DNA of 64,000 nucleotides from Prinsepia uniflora (lineage: Eukaryota > Streptophyta > Magnoliopsida > Rosales > Rosaceae), in the NCBI GenBank assembly GCA_032719365.1, contig CM064873.1, positions 2,390,501-2,454,500 on the forward strand. The letters are read 5' to 3'. The notes beneath the pieces were generated by a model. That model saw nothing but the letters and a program-made list of their open reading frames with translations, did not search any database and had not been told where the DNA came from. Below are positions 1-12,289 of this stretch, piece after piece; positions within the stretch are counted from its first letter, which is position 1; each line of letters begins with the position of its first letter. The position numbers and the translations under genes are program-made.

Positions 1-2
1 CT

Positions 3-1308
3 TCACTCGGACGGAGTTCTAAGTTTCCTCTTTTGAATGCAGTTTATGAAGAAGTGAGTTTCAAACTTATAAGGTTCCTTTTATTTGTGATTTTGTATGT
101 TTCTACGTACGCACAGCATATATATGTTGGTGTTTGTTTTGATTAGTCTGTTTTACACATGTCAAGGCATTGGACCCAATTGCTTACTATAGCTGTGATG
201 ATAATTTTGCTGTGGTTGAGAAAGCCATAACGAGTGGTGATCAAGGATTGGGACATCATCAGGATCAATCACTTAATCATAGGTTGGAGGATAATGCCTG
301 TGTGGCAACATCAAATTCAGAAGGTAAATAATATTATAATCTTCTTATTTCCAGTTAATTTCTAAAAATCCAAAATTTGCCAATACCACTGCTTAAGGTA
401 TTTCAACTATTTGCTGCTTCTCCCTTGTCAACCTTAGCTCTCAGCTTATTTCCTAAATTCATGCATCTTTTCAGGTAGTTCAATTAACTTTAGGTTTGAC
501 ACAGATAAGGAAAAAATTGAGACTAGGGACTCTCCTCGAGCAGCAAGAAAGCTGATATCTTTCTTTCTCAGACTAATGCCATTTTCTCATATTCTACGAT
601 TTGAATTTTGGAGACGGCAAAACAACATTTACCCATCTAATTTGGTGGAAAACAACACGAATAGCCATTCACCTGCCCCAGGGGATAGCCATTCACCAGC
701 CCTGGGAGATGTGAATGAAGAAGACTATGTCCGCCCATGTTTGCAGCGTCTTGAACAACTAGAAAAGATATGCGAGGAACTAAATAACAAGCCTGCTACA
801 ATTCCCGTAGAAAAGGAGCAAATGCTGATGGACTCTCTGGATAGGATTAAGTCTGTTGAATCTGATCTTGAGCAAACAAAAAGAGTATGCTACCTTGTCC
901 AACTTGCTTTTTTTAGTCATTCTCGGTTGAAGTTTTGGTTGCACCGGTATCAACACTTTCCCCTTTAATGTTATTGCTCTAGGTGCTGCATGCTGCAGTA
1001 GTAAAGCAACTAGAGATTACAAGGTTGCTGGAGAATCTACAGGAATCAAAATCTCATGTAAGTCTCTTTACGAAAACTTCAGTAGCCTCTGCCCTTTAAT
1101 TAAGCTTACTGTGGGAACTTTGTTCGTCGACATATGATCTATCTGCATATATCATGCAGTTATAGCTTACAACAATCGATAAGACACAAGAAAATTTTCG
1201 TATCATCTATGGCTTAAATCTAAGTTCATGTTTTGTTGAGGCAAATCTGACATTAGCGACGCTGTTTCTTATGTGCAGCAAAGGAGACCGTTTTGTTGGA
1301 ATAGGTAA
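3..1308 (+). CDS. SEC14-like phosphatidylinositol transfer protein, C-terminal part (gene runs off the left edge)
   Basis: Exons <3..53, 167..323, 475..884, 983..1057 and 1279..1308 join in one frame through GT..AG introns and give the last 240 residues. The stop is TAA at 1306. The visible part lies after the CRAL-TRIO lipid-binding domain. It holds a low-complexity linker, then a stretch starting LQRLEQLEKICEELNNKPA, a coiled-coil-like segment (IPVEKEQMLMDSLDRIKSVE), and a basic, Cys-containing tail (QRRPFCWNR). This layout matches the C-terminus of the plant SFH (Sec14-nodulin) proteins, which present or transfer phosphoinositides at membranes. The assignment rests on remembered family resemblance of this tail. 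The catalytic lipid-binding part lies outside the window, so the paralogue cannot be named. Confidence 0.82.
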
Positions 1309-2187
1309 GGAGGTATAGGGGAACAAAGGTACATGCGTGGAAGAGACTAAAGCTAAATTATACACACTTGGAAGAGAGGTAGAGAAGGGATAGATTTTGT
1401 CCTCTCCATCACTTCCCTTTTTCCAATTTTTTGTTTTTTTTGAATTTTCTCTCAAATCGAAGCTTTCTGGCCTATAATTCTGTAACCTTATGCTGCTTTG
1501 AAACAGAACAGTGCAGATGCACAGAAAAAAAAAAGAAAAAAAAAATGCATAATTGAAAAATCTTGTACAATTTTGTACAATTCGGCTCACTAGTTTTGAG
1601 GAAACAGAAATTGTGAAATACCAACAGGGTTTCCTTATCTACATGTAAAGGTTGGGCTTACAATAGTGTATATATTTCTAAATCCTAAACTGGTTAGAAA
1701 ACGAATTCCTATCTCTAAAGCTGCCGCTAGTCACCCGTTCGAAAGTGAGAAATTATTCTGTATATTTGGTGGATTTATTTGTAATTTTTTTTAATGTATA
1801 AATTCAATTTAGAGTTTATATATATATAATTTAATCTATTTATTAAATACTTAGTTAATAATATAATTATTAATTAAAATAAAGATATTTAAAAAATATA
1901 GAATGTTATATAAAAAAATTAATATTTTTAATATTTATAATTTCTAATGTAATTTAGGATAATTAATTTATATATATATATATATTCTTTATAATATTTA
2001 TTATATTATTATTTTATTAATTTATGTTTTAATCATGTAAGTACTAGGTTCCTATCAACCGCTTTACCATTACTCTAAAGTCTAAAGGATAAACCAATTT
2101 GGTTGGAAAAAGGTAAAAATCTGTTGAAAATATGATCTTACGCGGGATTTTTTATTTTTTTCGACAAAATTAGAAACTTATTACATG
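1309..2187. other. 3' UTR of the SEC14-like gene and AT-rich intergenic DNA
   Basis: The first roughly 300 bases are probably the 3' UTR of the SEC14-like gene. After about 1740 the DNA becomes very AT-rich, with a short (TA)n run near 1970-1984. I see no coding signal. The 8-bp hAT target site ends this stretch. Confidence 0.5.
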
Positions 2188-2195
2188 GTAGTAAC
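2188..2195. repeat. Left target site duplication of the hAT element (GTAGTAAC)
   Basis: GTAGTAAC lies directly before the left terminus and is repeated exactly at 12290-12297 directly after the right terminus. Eight bp is the diagnostic target duplication length of the hAT superfamily. Confidence 0.92.
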
Positions 2196-2551
2196 CAAGG
2201 ATGAAAATATCGATATCGACGGATATATCGCTCGCCGAATTTACGGATATCTCGCCCCAAATATCGATATCGATATCGATATCGTTTACGGTCAACAAAA
2301 ATGACGGAAATTGGGTCCAAATGACGGAAATTTGGAATGAAACTTTGGCAAACACTTAAGTACCCAATAATGGTTATATAGGACTAATAAAAACTATAAA
2401 ATGACTTTGATATGATAAATATATGATGAATCATATGATAGAATATAGATCTGCCGACCACTAACAGTATAAAATCTTAAAGATAAACCTAAATTTAAAC
2501 ATAATTTCATTGATAATATTGCATTAACAATATTGTACACATTGAATTTGA

Positions 2552-3135
2552 TCAAAAACAAGTAGAGTGTCGACCAGCTTGAAAATTAGATTGGTCTTGA
2601 ATCTCTTGATCTACCAAGACACAAAAGTTTTGCCAACTGATGCTATTTGACCAAAAGGAAATGTATTGTTGGACATAGTATTCGTATATCTCCTTTGAAT
2701 GGCCTACTTTTCCTCCATAGATAGGGTAGTTCGGATTTACCCAACTAACTTCTCCATAATCTTCATGTGACATTTGAGGGAGATGGTTGTCTAACAGGGG
2801 GTGACGATATGGACCATAAGCATATGGATCATTTGAGTTGTTACTAGGATCGGTGCCTAAACTCATTGACTCAAAACTAATTGCCATGGAATCCTCAGAA
2901 GATGGGTTTCCATAACCTTCATATATGTTTCGTGTCCGAGTGTAATCTTTTCCGACACCACCGATTCCTACTCCTCCTTCTCTACACCCATGATCATAAT
3001 CTTGTGTGGCATGAGTGAAATCTGCCTCTTCAGTAAATGGGCTCAAGGGTGCATATGTATCGGTTACATGTTCATTTCCCCCGTCATCATCCCCTCTGTC
3101 ATCCTTGTCTTCATCGTTTGTCTCAACATCATCTC

Positions 3136-3172
<37 letters not shown>

Positions 3173-5967
3173 TGGAGATTTATTTTGATGAAGTCCCTTA
3201 CTAGTAGCATCAGCTCGTAAGTCACGTCTACCGGTAGAACCAAGCATTGATCTCTCCCATGAAGACATTGTCCGCTCACTTCCTACGTCCTCACTCCCCA
3301 CTTCTTCAGATAGCACTCTATCAACATTAACACCGTGTTCACTAGCAAGATGTGCTACTCGAGGGTCAGGCCTTCCACTATCATCATCCAAGTGAGCTGG
3401 CATAATCCATGCTTGAAGTGGATCAGCCTCATTACCTTCCACATGTTGACCTGCAATTTCCAACAGGTCAACGTAGTCTTCTTCCACAATTTTACCGGCT
3501 TCGGCTTCTTCATCTCTTAACTTGAGTTTCATGTTGTAATAACAGAAAACAAGTTGTTCTAACTTAGAATATGCGAGACGATTTCTTTGCTTTGTATGAA
3601 TTAAAGCAAATGTACTCCAATTTCTCTCACATGCCGAAGATGATGCCGTTTGTGATAATATACGAACAGCAATTTGTTGCAAGCTGGGAGAAGCTTGGCC
3701 ATATAGTTCCCACCACTCAGCTGTCATAATCAAGTTTAATGTAAGAGGCATTATAAAGTGCTAAGTCATAGAATATCAAGTTAAATGCAAGTAATATACC
3801 TGGGGGCATTTTCGTTCGTGATTGTACAGCCATAGGTGAACGAAATGTTTTCCGACCATCTCTAAAGTTGATCAACTACATTAAGGCTGATGTTAATATA
3901 ATGTCATAGATGTACAGATTCAAAATAACTCATCAAGATTCAAAATAACTCATCAAGGTTCATATATGGTAGTGAACTTACGTCTACTCCAAAATTTTGT
4001 AAACCCACTTGTCCATTTGGATTCAGTTTGAGGAATACTTGTTGAACTGATTGGACAAGGAAGGAGTCATGCCCAACACCTGCTTGATATTGATATCGAG
4101 GATTCAAGTAATAAGCTGCAAATCATGAATGAACTTTGCTTAGTAAACAACAATAAAATAAAATATTAACAAGTTCAATAAGATAGAAATATACCAGCGG
4201 CATGTAAGGGATGCACTAATGTTTTTTCCCATCGCTCCTGTATGATTTTAAGGACCCACATCTTCCCTTTAAGACGGGTTATCTTTTCTTTCATTCGATT
4301 GAACATATCATATAGGATTGGCATGGTTGGGACTACCTCTGTATCAACAATTCGGAGGATGCAATATAATGGTTCATATATTGATTGCATCATCTCCAAG
4401 GACTCCCAGAATCTTTGGTCGAGGATATGAGCCTCAACCCTCTTGCCTTCCACTTTCCTACTCAATGGGCTACCATGCCATTGATCACTGGTAAACAACC
4501 TTCTAAGGCCAACTTTATGCTTAACTATACTGTTTATACAAATATAGTTGGTTGCGAACCGAGTTGCACCAGGACGAACCAAGTCTCCTTGACAAAATTC
4601 ATGCATCTGAGCAAGTAACCATAGATGATTATAAATGTAGTTAGTTACCTGCCTAGCATTTTTTATGATGAGCGCCATTGTCTCATTCTTCCCAATATCT
4701 TCAAATATTAGGTCGATACAATGGGCTGCACAAGGAGTCCAATAGAGCGGATAAGTCTTCATCAGTTCTTTTCCAGCCTTTTTGAAGTTCGACCCATTAT
4801 CAGTAACGATCTGTACGACATTTTGTACTCCAACCTCCTGAACAACTTCCTTCAACAAATTTCCTATGTACACATAGTCTTTATGAAATTTGGAAGAATC
4901 AACTGACCTGAGAAATACAGTTGAACCCTTACTATATACCATGAAGTTAATTATGGATAACTTCGTTGGACCGGTCCAACCATCGCACATTATGGTACAT
5001 CCATAAGTTTCCCAGTGTCGCTTTTGTTGCTCCACATACGCCGTCATTTCTTCATACTCCATAGGAAGATATTTATTTTTCACCTCATATGGAGAAGGAG
5101 TGGACACACCTTCACCTGCAAACCAAAACATAAGTTAGCATTTAATGCTATTTCATAAGCTAAATAAACATGTATAATAAATAAATAAATTTATTAAATA
5201 CCTGCTCGTTGGGCTTCAATGATCATATTCTTAAAATGATGAGAGTTGGCTTTATTTGGAGCCACGCCTTCATATATAAAAAATTTGCTTATGTATCGAC
5301 CCAACTTCTCTTTCGTCCCTTTCCACATCGATTTTACAGTCTTCTGTTGACTTCGTGCGGTTTTGTAGAGTTTTGGTTCGGGAGGAATTGAAAATGGATC
5401 ACGCAAACTTTGTGATCGACGCATCTGTTGCGGTGGTTGGCGACTGCTACTGCCTCCTTGAGCACCACGCATGGACCCAACTCCATAATTGTCGACACTT
5501 CGTCGTGCCTCATCTCTTGATGCATTTACAGCAAAGCGATATGCTGCTCTCTCAGATCTATGCACATCTGGTGGATAAGCGAATCCATCATCATCCTCTT
5601 CATCATCGCTATCGTTAATCTGAATGCTCTGTTGAGTGTCCAGTGGATCTCCTCTCAAGCCAGCTCGTATATTCTCCCCAATCATATTCTTAGTCTGTTT
5701 AGCAGTATCTTTACTTTTGATCCATGCTCTGACCTCATCTCTAATAGCTTTAGGTACGTCTTTGCATTTTTGAACATTTTTTTTCGGATCAAAACCTGCT
5801 AAATGAAACTTTAATCGCGTTATGCCTCCACTCTGAAACTGATGTTGACAAAACGAACATATGGCACCGTTTTTATTTCCAGGAATTGCAATGGCATATT
5901 TCCATGCTGGGTCAACTCGTCCAGGTCTTGGGCGGCTTTCACTTGCACTTGCACTTCCACTAGCCAT
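2552..5967 (-). CDS. hAT transposase, copy 1
   Basis: Reading leftward, exons 5967-5202, 5115-4195, 4115-3982, 3875-3800 and 3720-2552 join in frame (3,066 nt) and give 1,021 residues with no lesion. Residues about 20-70 form a BED-type zinc finger (CSFCQHQF..H..C). Exon 2 is a DUF659/RNase-H-like core with candidate catalytic D300 (MCDGWTG) and D361 (VTDNGSN). Exon 3 carries the typical HAAAYYLNPR motif. Exon 5 begins with the hAT C-terminal dimerisation region (SSACERNWSTF, candidate E664). An 11-Asp run lies near residues 816-826, followed by a long acidic, disordered-looking tail. The product would bind the termini and carry out cut-and-paste transposition. Copy 2 reads through directly upstream of this copy, with no 5' segment between them, so expression is doubtful. 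Confidence 0.9.
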
Positions 5968-5984
5968 ATTTTACCAACTAATTT

Positions 5985-6720
5985 TAAGGAAAAATAATTA
6001 GACTTTGATAATGACAAATAATCATAATAATAAAAATACAACTAATAGTAAAATAATATTAATAATTCTAAATTATAATCACTTTATTGAAATTATTTGA
6101 ATTAAAACATATATTCCTACATTGAAATATATATTCTAAATTATAACATAATTTTCCGTCTATTTTAAATGAAAAATAATTAGACTTTGATAATAAGAAA
6201 TAATCATAATAATAAAATTACGACTAATAATAAAATAATATTGGTAACTCTAAATTATAATCAAGTTATTGAAATTATTTGAATTAAAAATTATATTCCT
6301 ACATTAAAACATATATTCTAAATTATAACATATTTTACTTTCTATTTTAAATGAAAAATAATTAGACTTTGATAATAACAAATAATCATAATAATAAAAT
6401 TACGACAAATAATAAAATAATATTGGTAACTCTAAATTATAATCACGTTATTGAAATTGTTTGAATTAAAATATATATTCCTACATTGAAATATATATTC
6501 TAAATTATAACATAATTTTCCGTCTATTTTAAATGAAAAATAATTAGACTTTGATAATAAGAAATAATCATAATAATAAAATTACGACTAATAATAAAAT
6601 AATATTGGTAACTCTAAATTATAATCACTTTATTGAAATTATTTGAATTAAAACATATATTCCTACATTAAAGTAATATATTATTATTTCAATATTCTAA
6701 ATTATAACATATAAAAAAAG
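5985..6720. repeat. AT-rich 182-bp tandem repeats upstream of transposase copy 1
   Basis: About four units, marked by the word GACTTTGATA at 6001, 6183, 6365 and 6547, recur at an exact 182-bp period. They lie just upstream of the transposase start codon within the element. The same array recurs in copy 2 at about 10656-11391. Confidence 0.85.
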
Positions 6721-6807
6721 GAGTTAAGGATGAAAGTAATATATTAAAAATAATAATCTAGGTTAAATTTTTAAATATATAAAAAAAGGTTTTTAAAAAA
6801 AAAACCA

Positions 6808-6832
6808 CAAATGAAACGCCCCGTTTCATTTG
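6808..6832. repeat. Perfect 11-bp hairpin near the unit boundary, copy 1
   Basis: CAAATGAAACG and its exact reverse complement are separated by CCC. It lies 34 bp before the junction at 6866/6867 and is preceded by an A-tract. The second copy is at 11479-11503. Confidence 0.8.
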
Positions 6833-7222
6833 GAGAGTACGGGGTTATATAATCAAAGGGTACAGTCAAGGATGAAAATATCGATATCGACGGATATATC
6901 GCTCGCCGAATTTACGGATATCTCGCCCCAAATATCGATATCGATATCGATATCGTTTACGGTCAACAAAAATGACGGAAATTGGGTCCAAATGACGGAA
7001 ATTTGGAATGAAACTTTGGCAAACACTTAAGTACCCAATAATGGTTATATAGGACTAATAAAAACTATAAAATGACTTTGATATGATAAATATATGATGA
7101 ATCATATGATAGAATATAGATCTGCCGACCACTAACAGTATAAAATCTTAAAGATAAACCTAAATTTAAACATAATTTCATTGATAATATTGCATTAACA
7201 ATATTGTACACATTGAATTTGA

Positions 7223-7806
7223 TCAAAAACAAGTAGAGTGTCGACCAGCTTGAAAATTAGATTGGTCTTGAATCTCTTGATCTACCAAGACACAAAAGTT
7301 TTGCCAACTGATGCTATTTGACCAAAAGGAAATGTATTGTTGGACATAGTATTCGTATATCTCCTTTGAATGGCCTACTTTTCCTCCATAGATAGGGTAG
7401 TTCGGATTTACCCAACTAACTTCTCCATAATCTTCATGTGACATTTGAGGGAGATGGTTGTCTAACAGGGGGTGACGATATGGACCATAAGCATATGGAT
7501 CATTTGAGTTGTTACTAGGATCGGTGCCTAAACTCATTGACTCAAAACTAATTGCCATGGAATCCTCAGAAGATGGGTTTCCATAACCTTCATATATGTT
7601 TCGTGTCCGAGTGTAATCTTTTCCGACACCACCGATTCCTACTCCTCCTTCTCTACACCCATGATCATAATCTTGTGTGGCATGAGTGAAATCTGCCTCT
7701 TCAGTAAATGGGCTCAAGGGTGCATATGTATCGGTTACATGTTCATTTCCCCCGTCATCATCCCCTCTGTCATCCTTGTCTTCATCGTTTGTCTCAACAT
7801 CATCTC

Positions 7807-7843
<37 letters not shown>

Positions 7844-10638
7844 TGGAGATTTATTTTGATGAAGTCCCTTACTAGTAGCATCAGCTCGTAAGTCACGTCT
7901 ACCGGTAGAACCAAGCATTGATCTCTCCCATGAAGACATTGTCCGCTCACTTCCTACGTCCTCACTCCCCACTTCTTCAGATAGCACTCTATCAACATTA
8001 ACACCGTGTTCACTAGCAAGATGTGCTACTCGAGGGTCAGGCCTTCCACTATCATCATCCAAGTGAGCTGGCATAATCCATGCTTGAAGTGGATCAGCCT
8101 CATTACCTTCCACATGTTGACCTGCAATTTCCAACAGGTCAACGTAGTCTTCTTCCACAATTTTACCGGCTTCGGCTTCTTCATCTCTTAACTTGAGTTT
8201 CATGTTGTAATAACAGAAAACAAGTTGTTCTAACTTAGAATATGCGAGACGATTTCTTTGCTTTGTATGAATTAAAGCAAATGTACTCCAATTTCTCTCA
8301 CATGCCGAAGATGATGCCGTTTGTGATAATATACGAACAGCAATTTGTTGCAAGCTGGGAGAAGCTTGGCCATATAGTTCCCACCACTCAGCTGTCATAA
8401 TCAAGTTTAATGTAAGAGGCATTATAAAGTGCTAAGTCATAGAATATCAAGTTAAATGCAAGTAATATACCTGGGGGCATTTTCGTTCGTGATTGTACAG
8501 CCATAGGTGAACGAAATGTTTTCCGACCATCTCTAAAGTTGATCAACTACATTAAGGCTGATGTTAATATAATGTCATAGATGTACAGATTCAAAATAAC
8601 TCATCAAGATTCAAAATAACTCATCAAGGTTCATATATGGTAGTGAACTTACGTCTACTCCAAAATTTTGTAAACCCACTTGTCCATTTGGATTCAGTTT
8701 GAGGAATACTTGTTGAACTGATTGGACAAGGAAGGAGTCATGCCCAACACCTGCTTGATATTGATATCGAGGATTCAAGTAATAAGCTGCAAATCATGAA
8801 TGAACTTTGCTTAGTAAACAACAATAAAATAAAATATTAACAAGTTCAATAAGATAGAAATATACCAGCGGCATGTAAGGGATGCACTAATGTTTTTTCC
8901 CATCGCTCCTGTATGATTTTAAGGACCCACATCTTCCCTTTAAGACGGGTTATCTTTTCTTTCATTCGATTGAACATATCATATAGGATTGGCATGGTTG
9001 GGACTACCTCTGTATCAACAATTCGGAGGATGCAATATAATGGTTCATATATTGATTGCATCATCTCCAAGGACTCCCAGAATCTTTGGTCGAGGATATG
9101 AGCCTCAACCCTCTTGCCTTCCACTTTCCTACTCAATGGGCTACCATGCCATTGATCACTGGTAAACAACCTTCTAAGGCCAACTTTATGCTTAACTATA
9201 CTGTTTATACAAATATAGTTGGTTGCGAACCGAGTTGCACCAGGACGAACCAAGTCTCCTTGACAAAATTCATGCATCTGAGCAAGTAACCATAGATGAT
9301 TATAAATGTAGTTAGTTACCTGCCTAGCATTTTTTATGATGAGCGCCATTGTCTCATTCTTCCCAATATCTTCAAATATTAGGTCGATACAATGGGCTGC
9401 ACAAGGAGTCCAATAGAGCGGATAAGTCTTCATCAGTTCTTTTCCAGCCTTTTTGAAGTTCGACCCATTATCAGTAACGATCTGTACGACATTTTGTACT
9501 CCAACCTCCTGAACAACTTCCTTCAACAAATTTCCTATGTACACATAGTCTTTATGAAATTTGGAAGAATCAACTGACCTGAGAAATACAGTTGAACCCT
9601 TACTATATACCATGAAGTTAATTATGGATAACTTCGTTGGACCGGTCCAACCATCGCACATTATGGTACATCCATAAGTTTCCCAGTGTCGCTTTTGTTG
9701 CTCCACATACGCCGTCATTTCTTCATACTCCATAGGAAGATATTTATTTTTCACCTCATATGGAGAAGGAGTGGACACACCTTCACCTGCAAACCAAAAC
9801 ATAAGTTAGCATTTAATGCTATTTCATAAGCTAAATAAACATGTATAATAAATAAATAAATTTATTAAATACCTGCTCGTTGGGCTTCAATGATCATATT
9901 CTTAAAATGATGAGAGTTGGCTTTATTTGGAGCCACGCCTTCATATATAAAAAATTTGCTTATGTATCGACCCAACTTCTCTTTCGTCCCTTTCCACATC
10001 GATTTTACAGTCTTCTGTTGACTTCGTGCGGTTTTGTAGAGTTTTGGTTCGGGAGGAATTGAAAATGGATCACGCAAACTTTGTGATCGACGCATCTGTT
10101 GCGGTGGTTGGCGACTGCTACTGCCTCCTTGAGCACCACGCATGGACCCAACTCCATAATTGTCGACACTTCGTCGTGCCTCATCTCTTGATGCATTTAC
10201 AGCAAAGCGATATGCTGCTCTCTCAGATCTATGCACATCTGGTGGATAAGCGAATCCATCATCATCCTCTTCATCATCGCTATCGTTAATCTGAATGCTC
10301 TGTTGAGTGTCCAGTGGATCTCCTCTCAAGCCAGCTCGTATATTCTCCCCAATCATATTCTTAGTCTGTTTAGCAGTATCTTTACTTTTGATCCATGCTC
10401 TGACCTCATCTCTAATAGCTTTAGGTACGTCTTTGCATTTTTGAACATTTTTTTTCGGATCAAAACCTGCTAAATGAAACTTTAATCGCGTTATGCCTCC
10501 ACTCTGAAACTGATGTTGACAAAACGAACATATGGCACCGTTTTTATTTCCAGGAATTGCAATGGCATATTTCCATGCTGGGTCAACTCGTCCAGGTCTT
10601 GGGCGGCTTTCACTTGCACTTGCACTTCCACTAGCCAT
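7223..10638 (-). CDS. hAT transposase, copy 2
   Basis: The exons are 10638-9873, 9786-8866, 8786-8653, 8546-8471 and 8391-7223. The 1,021-residue product looks identical to copy 1, with BED zinc finger, DUF659 core, D300/D361/E664 candidate triad, HAAAYYLNPR and dimerisation region. The 182-bp AT-rich repeats and the unique GC-rich segment 11538-12289 lie upstream and probably supply the promoter and 5' UTR. This is the copy more likely to be expressed. The reading frame is intact, so the element may be autonomous. No transcript evidence is available here. Confidence 0.9.
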
Positions 10639-10655
10639 ATTTTACCAACTAATTT

Positions 10656-11391
10656 TAAGGAAAAATAATTAGACTTTGATAATGACAAATAATCATAATA
10701 ATAAAAATACAACTAATAGTAAAATAATATTAATAATTCTAAATTATAATCACTTTATTGAAATTATTTGAATTAAAACATATATTCCTACATTGAAATA
10801 TATATTCTAAATTATAACATAATTTTCCGTCTATTTTAAATGAAAAATAATTAGACTTTGATAATAAGAAATAATCATAATAATAAAATTACGACTAATA
10901 ATAAAATAATATTGGTAACTCTAAATTATAATCAAGTTATTGAAATTATTTGAATTAAAAATTATATTCCTACATTAAAACATATATTCTAAATTATAAC
11001 ATATTTTACTTTCTATTTTAAATGAAAAATAATTAGACTTTGATAATAACAAATAATCATAATAATAAAATTACGACAAATAATAAAATAATATTGGTAA
11101 CTCTAAATTATAATCACGTTATTGAAATTGTTTGAATTAAAATATATATTCCTACATTGAAATATATATTCTAAATTATAACATAATTTTCCGTCTATTT
11201 TAAATGAAAAATAATTAGACTTTGATAATAAGAAATAATCATAATAATAAAATTACGACTAATAATAAAATAATATTGGTAACTCTAAATTATAATCACT
11301 TTATTGAAATTATTTGAATTAAAACATATATTCCTACATTAAAGTAATATATTATTATTTCAATATTCTAAATTATAACATATAAAAAAAG
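10656..11391. repeat. AT-rich 182-bp tandem repeats upstream of transposase copy 2
   Basis: This is the same four-unit array as at 5985-6720, shifted by 4,671 bp. Confidence 0.85.
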
Positions 11392-11537
11392 GAGTTAAGG
11401 ATGAAAGTAATATATTAAAAATAATAATCTAGGTTAAATTTTTAAATATATAAAAAAAGGTTTTTAAAAAAAAAACCACAAATGAAACGCCCCGTTTCAT
11501 TTGGAGAGTACGGGGTTATATAATCAAAGGGTACAGT

Positions 11538-12289
11538 ATTAATGCTGTACTCGAATTGTTGTTTGTTTGGGCGACTTTGGAGATGACGACCGACGGACCG
11601 AGGTGATCCCTGAGGGCCAGAAGCGGAGAAGGCGAGGCGGTGAGGCGGCGAGGCGGCGAGGCGGCGAGGCGGAGAGGTGGCGACTCGACGGAGAAGTGAG
11701 ACCGTGAGGGCGAGAGGCGGCGCGAGCCACAGAGAGGATGAGTTGGTGGTGGAGCGGCCGTCGAGGGTCGACTCAGGAGTTGGGGTCGACAGAGGTTGCC
11801 GGCGACGGTGGTGGAGCCACAGAGTTGGTGCGTTCGACTGGGTGTGTTTCGGAGATCAGGAATTTGGGTCGCTTTTTTCTTCGATGTTGCTGACTTGCTG
11901 GTTGCCCCCAATTTATTCACATCCCTAATTGGTGAGTCCGTGATCCTTCCTTGGTTTTTTCCTTCCATTTTTCGCCCGTGAGTTTGTTCAATTATTCCCC
12001 CAAACTCTGTTTCGTCCGTGATGTTAGAAATTTGTTCTTGATTTTGTTTTGTGTGCTTTCGGTTTCTAGCTGCCGAATTAGCTAGGGAAATTTGTAGGCT
12101 TGAGTCCGAAATCGGGAATGTCGGCCAATATCGGATTTATCGACGATTATCGCCGATATCCGCCGATATCCGCCGATATCGTCGATTTTGGTGGAAGATT
12201 AGCCTTCCCCCTCCGCTTATGTGTCGCCGGCCGGAAAAAGCGATATATCGGACGATATATCGCCGATTCCGGCGACATTTTCCTCCCTG
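11538..12289 (-). other. Unique 5' segment of the hAT element (probable transposase promoter/5' UTR and right terminus)
   Basis: A GC-rich stretch contains a minisatellite of the 8-bp unit GAGGCGGC (about 11634-11676). A pyrimidine- and AT-richer part follows, then a subterminal block of CCGATATC/GATATCG words (12110-12265) and the right terminus at 12289. It is upstream of the leftward transposase gene. Open frames here are low-complexity Pro/Ser/Arg translations of the minisatellite and are not convincing as protein. Confidence 0.6.

Larger units (their letters stand above)
2196..6866 (-). repeat. hAT internal tandem unit, copy 1
   Basis: This unit runs from the exact left terminus of the transposon to the sequence GGGTACAGT. 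It is repeated at an offset of 4,671 bp. All translated segments and the AT-rich repeats I compared look identical between the copies. It carries a full transposase coding region but not the unique 5' segment present only after copy 2, so its gene has lost its natural upstream region. Confidence 0.95.
6867..11537 (-). repeat. hAT internal tandem unit, copy 2
   Basis: This second exact copy of the 4,671-bp unit starts again with the left terminal sequence CAAGGATGAAAAT. Only this copy is followed by the unique 5' part of the element (11538-12289), so it is the copy with a natural promoter side. Confidence 0.95.
2196..12289 (-). mobile_element. hAT-superfamily DNA transposon, 10.1 kb, with a large internal tandem duplication
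   Basis: The element starts CAAGGATGAAAAT and ends with the reverse complement of CAGGGAGGAAAAT, so the terminal inverted repeats are short and imperfect. It is bounded by identical 8-bp duplications (2188-2195 and 12290-12297). The transposase reads leftward, so the element's 5' end is at 12289. Both subterminal regions are rich in CGATAT/ATATCG words (2206-2285 and 12110-12265), plausible transposase-binding repeats. The interior consists of two consecutive copies of a 4,671-bp unit (2196-6866 and 6867-11537) followed by a unique 752-bp 5' segment. Without the duplication the element would be about 5.4 kb, a normal size for an autonomous hAT. Confidence 0.93.

Noticed and set aside
2206..2285. 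CRISPR-like short repeats (CGATAT words)
   Set aside because: Simple tandem repeats without spacers, at a transposon end in a plant genome.
3064..3279. Met-run frame opposite/within the transposase Asp tract
   Set aside because: It is a frame-shifted reading of the (GAT)n run that encodes the Asp tract of transposase exon 5.
11516..11968. 150-codon minus-strand open frame in the hAT 5' segment
   Set aside because: Its Pro/Ser/Arg-rich translation follows the GAGGCGGC minisatellite, it crosses the unit edge, and it has no domain.
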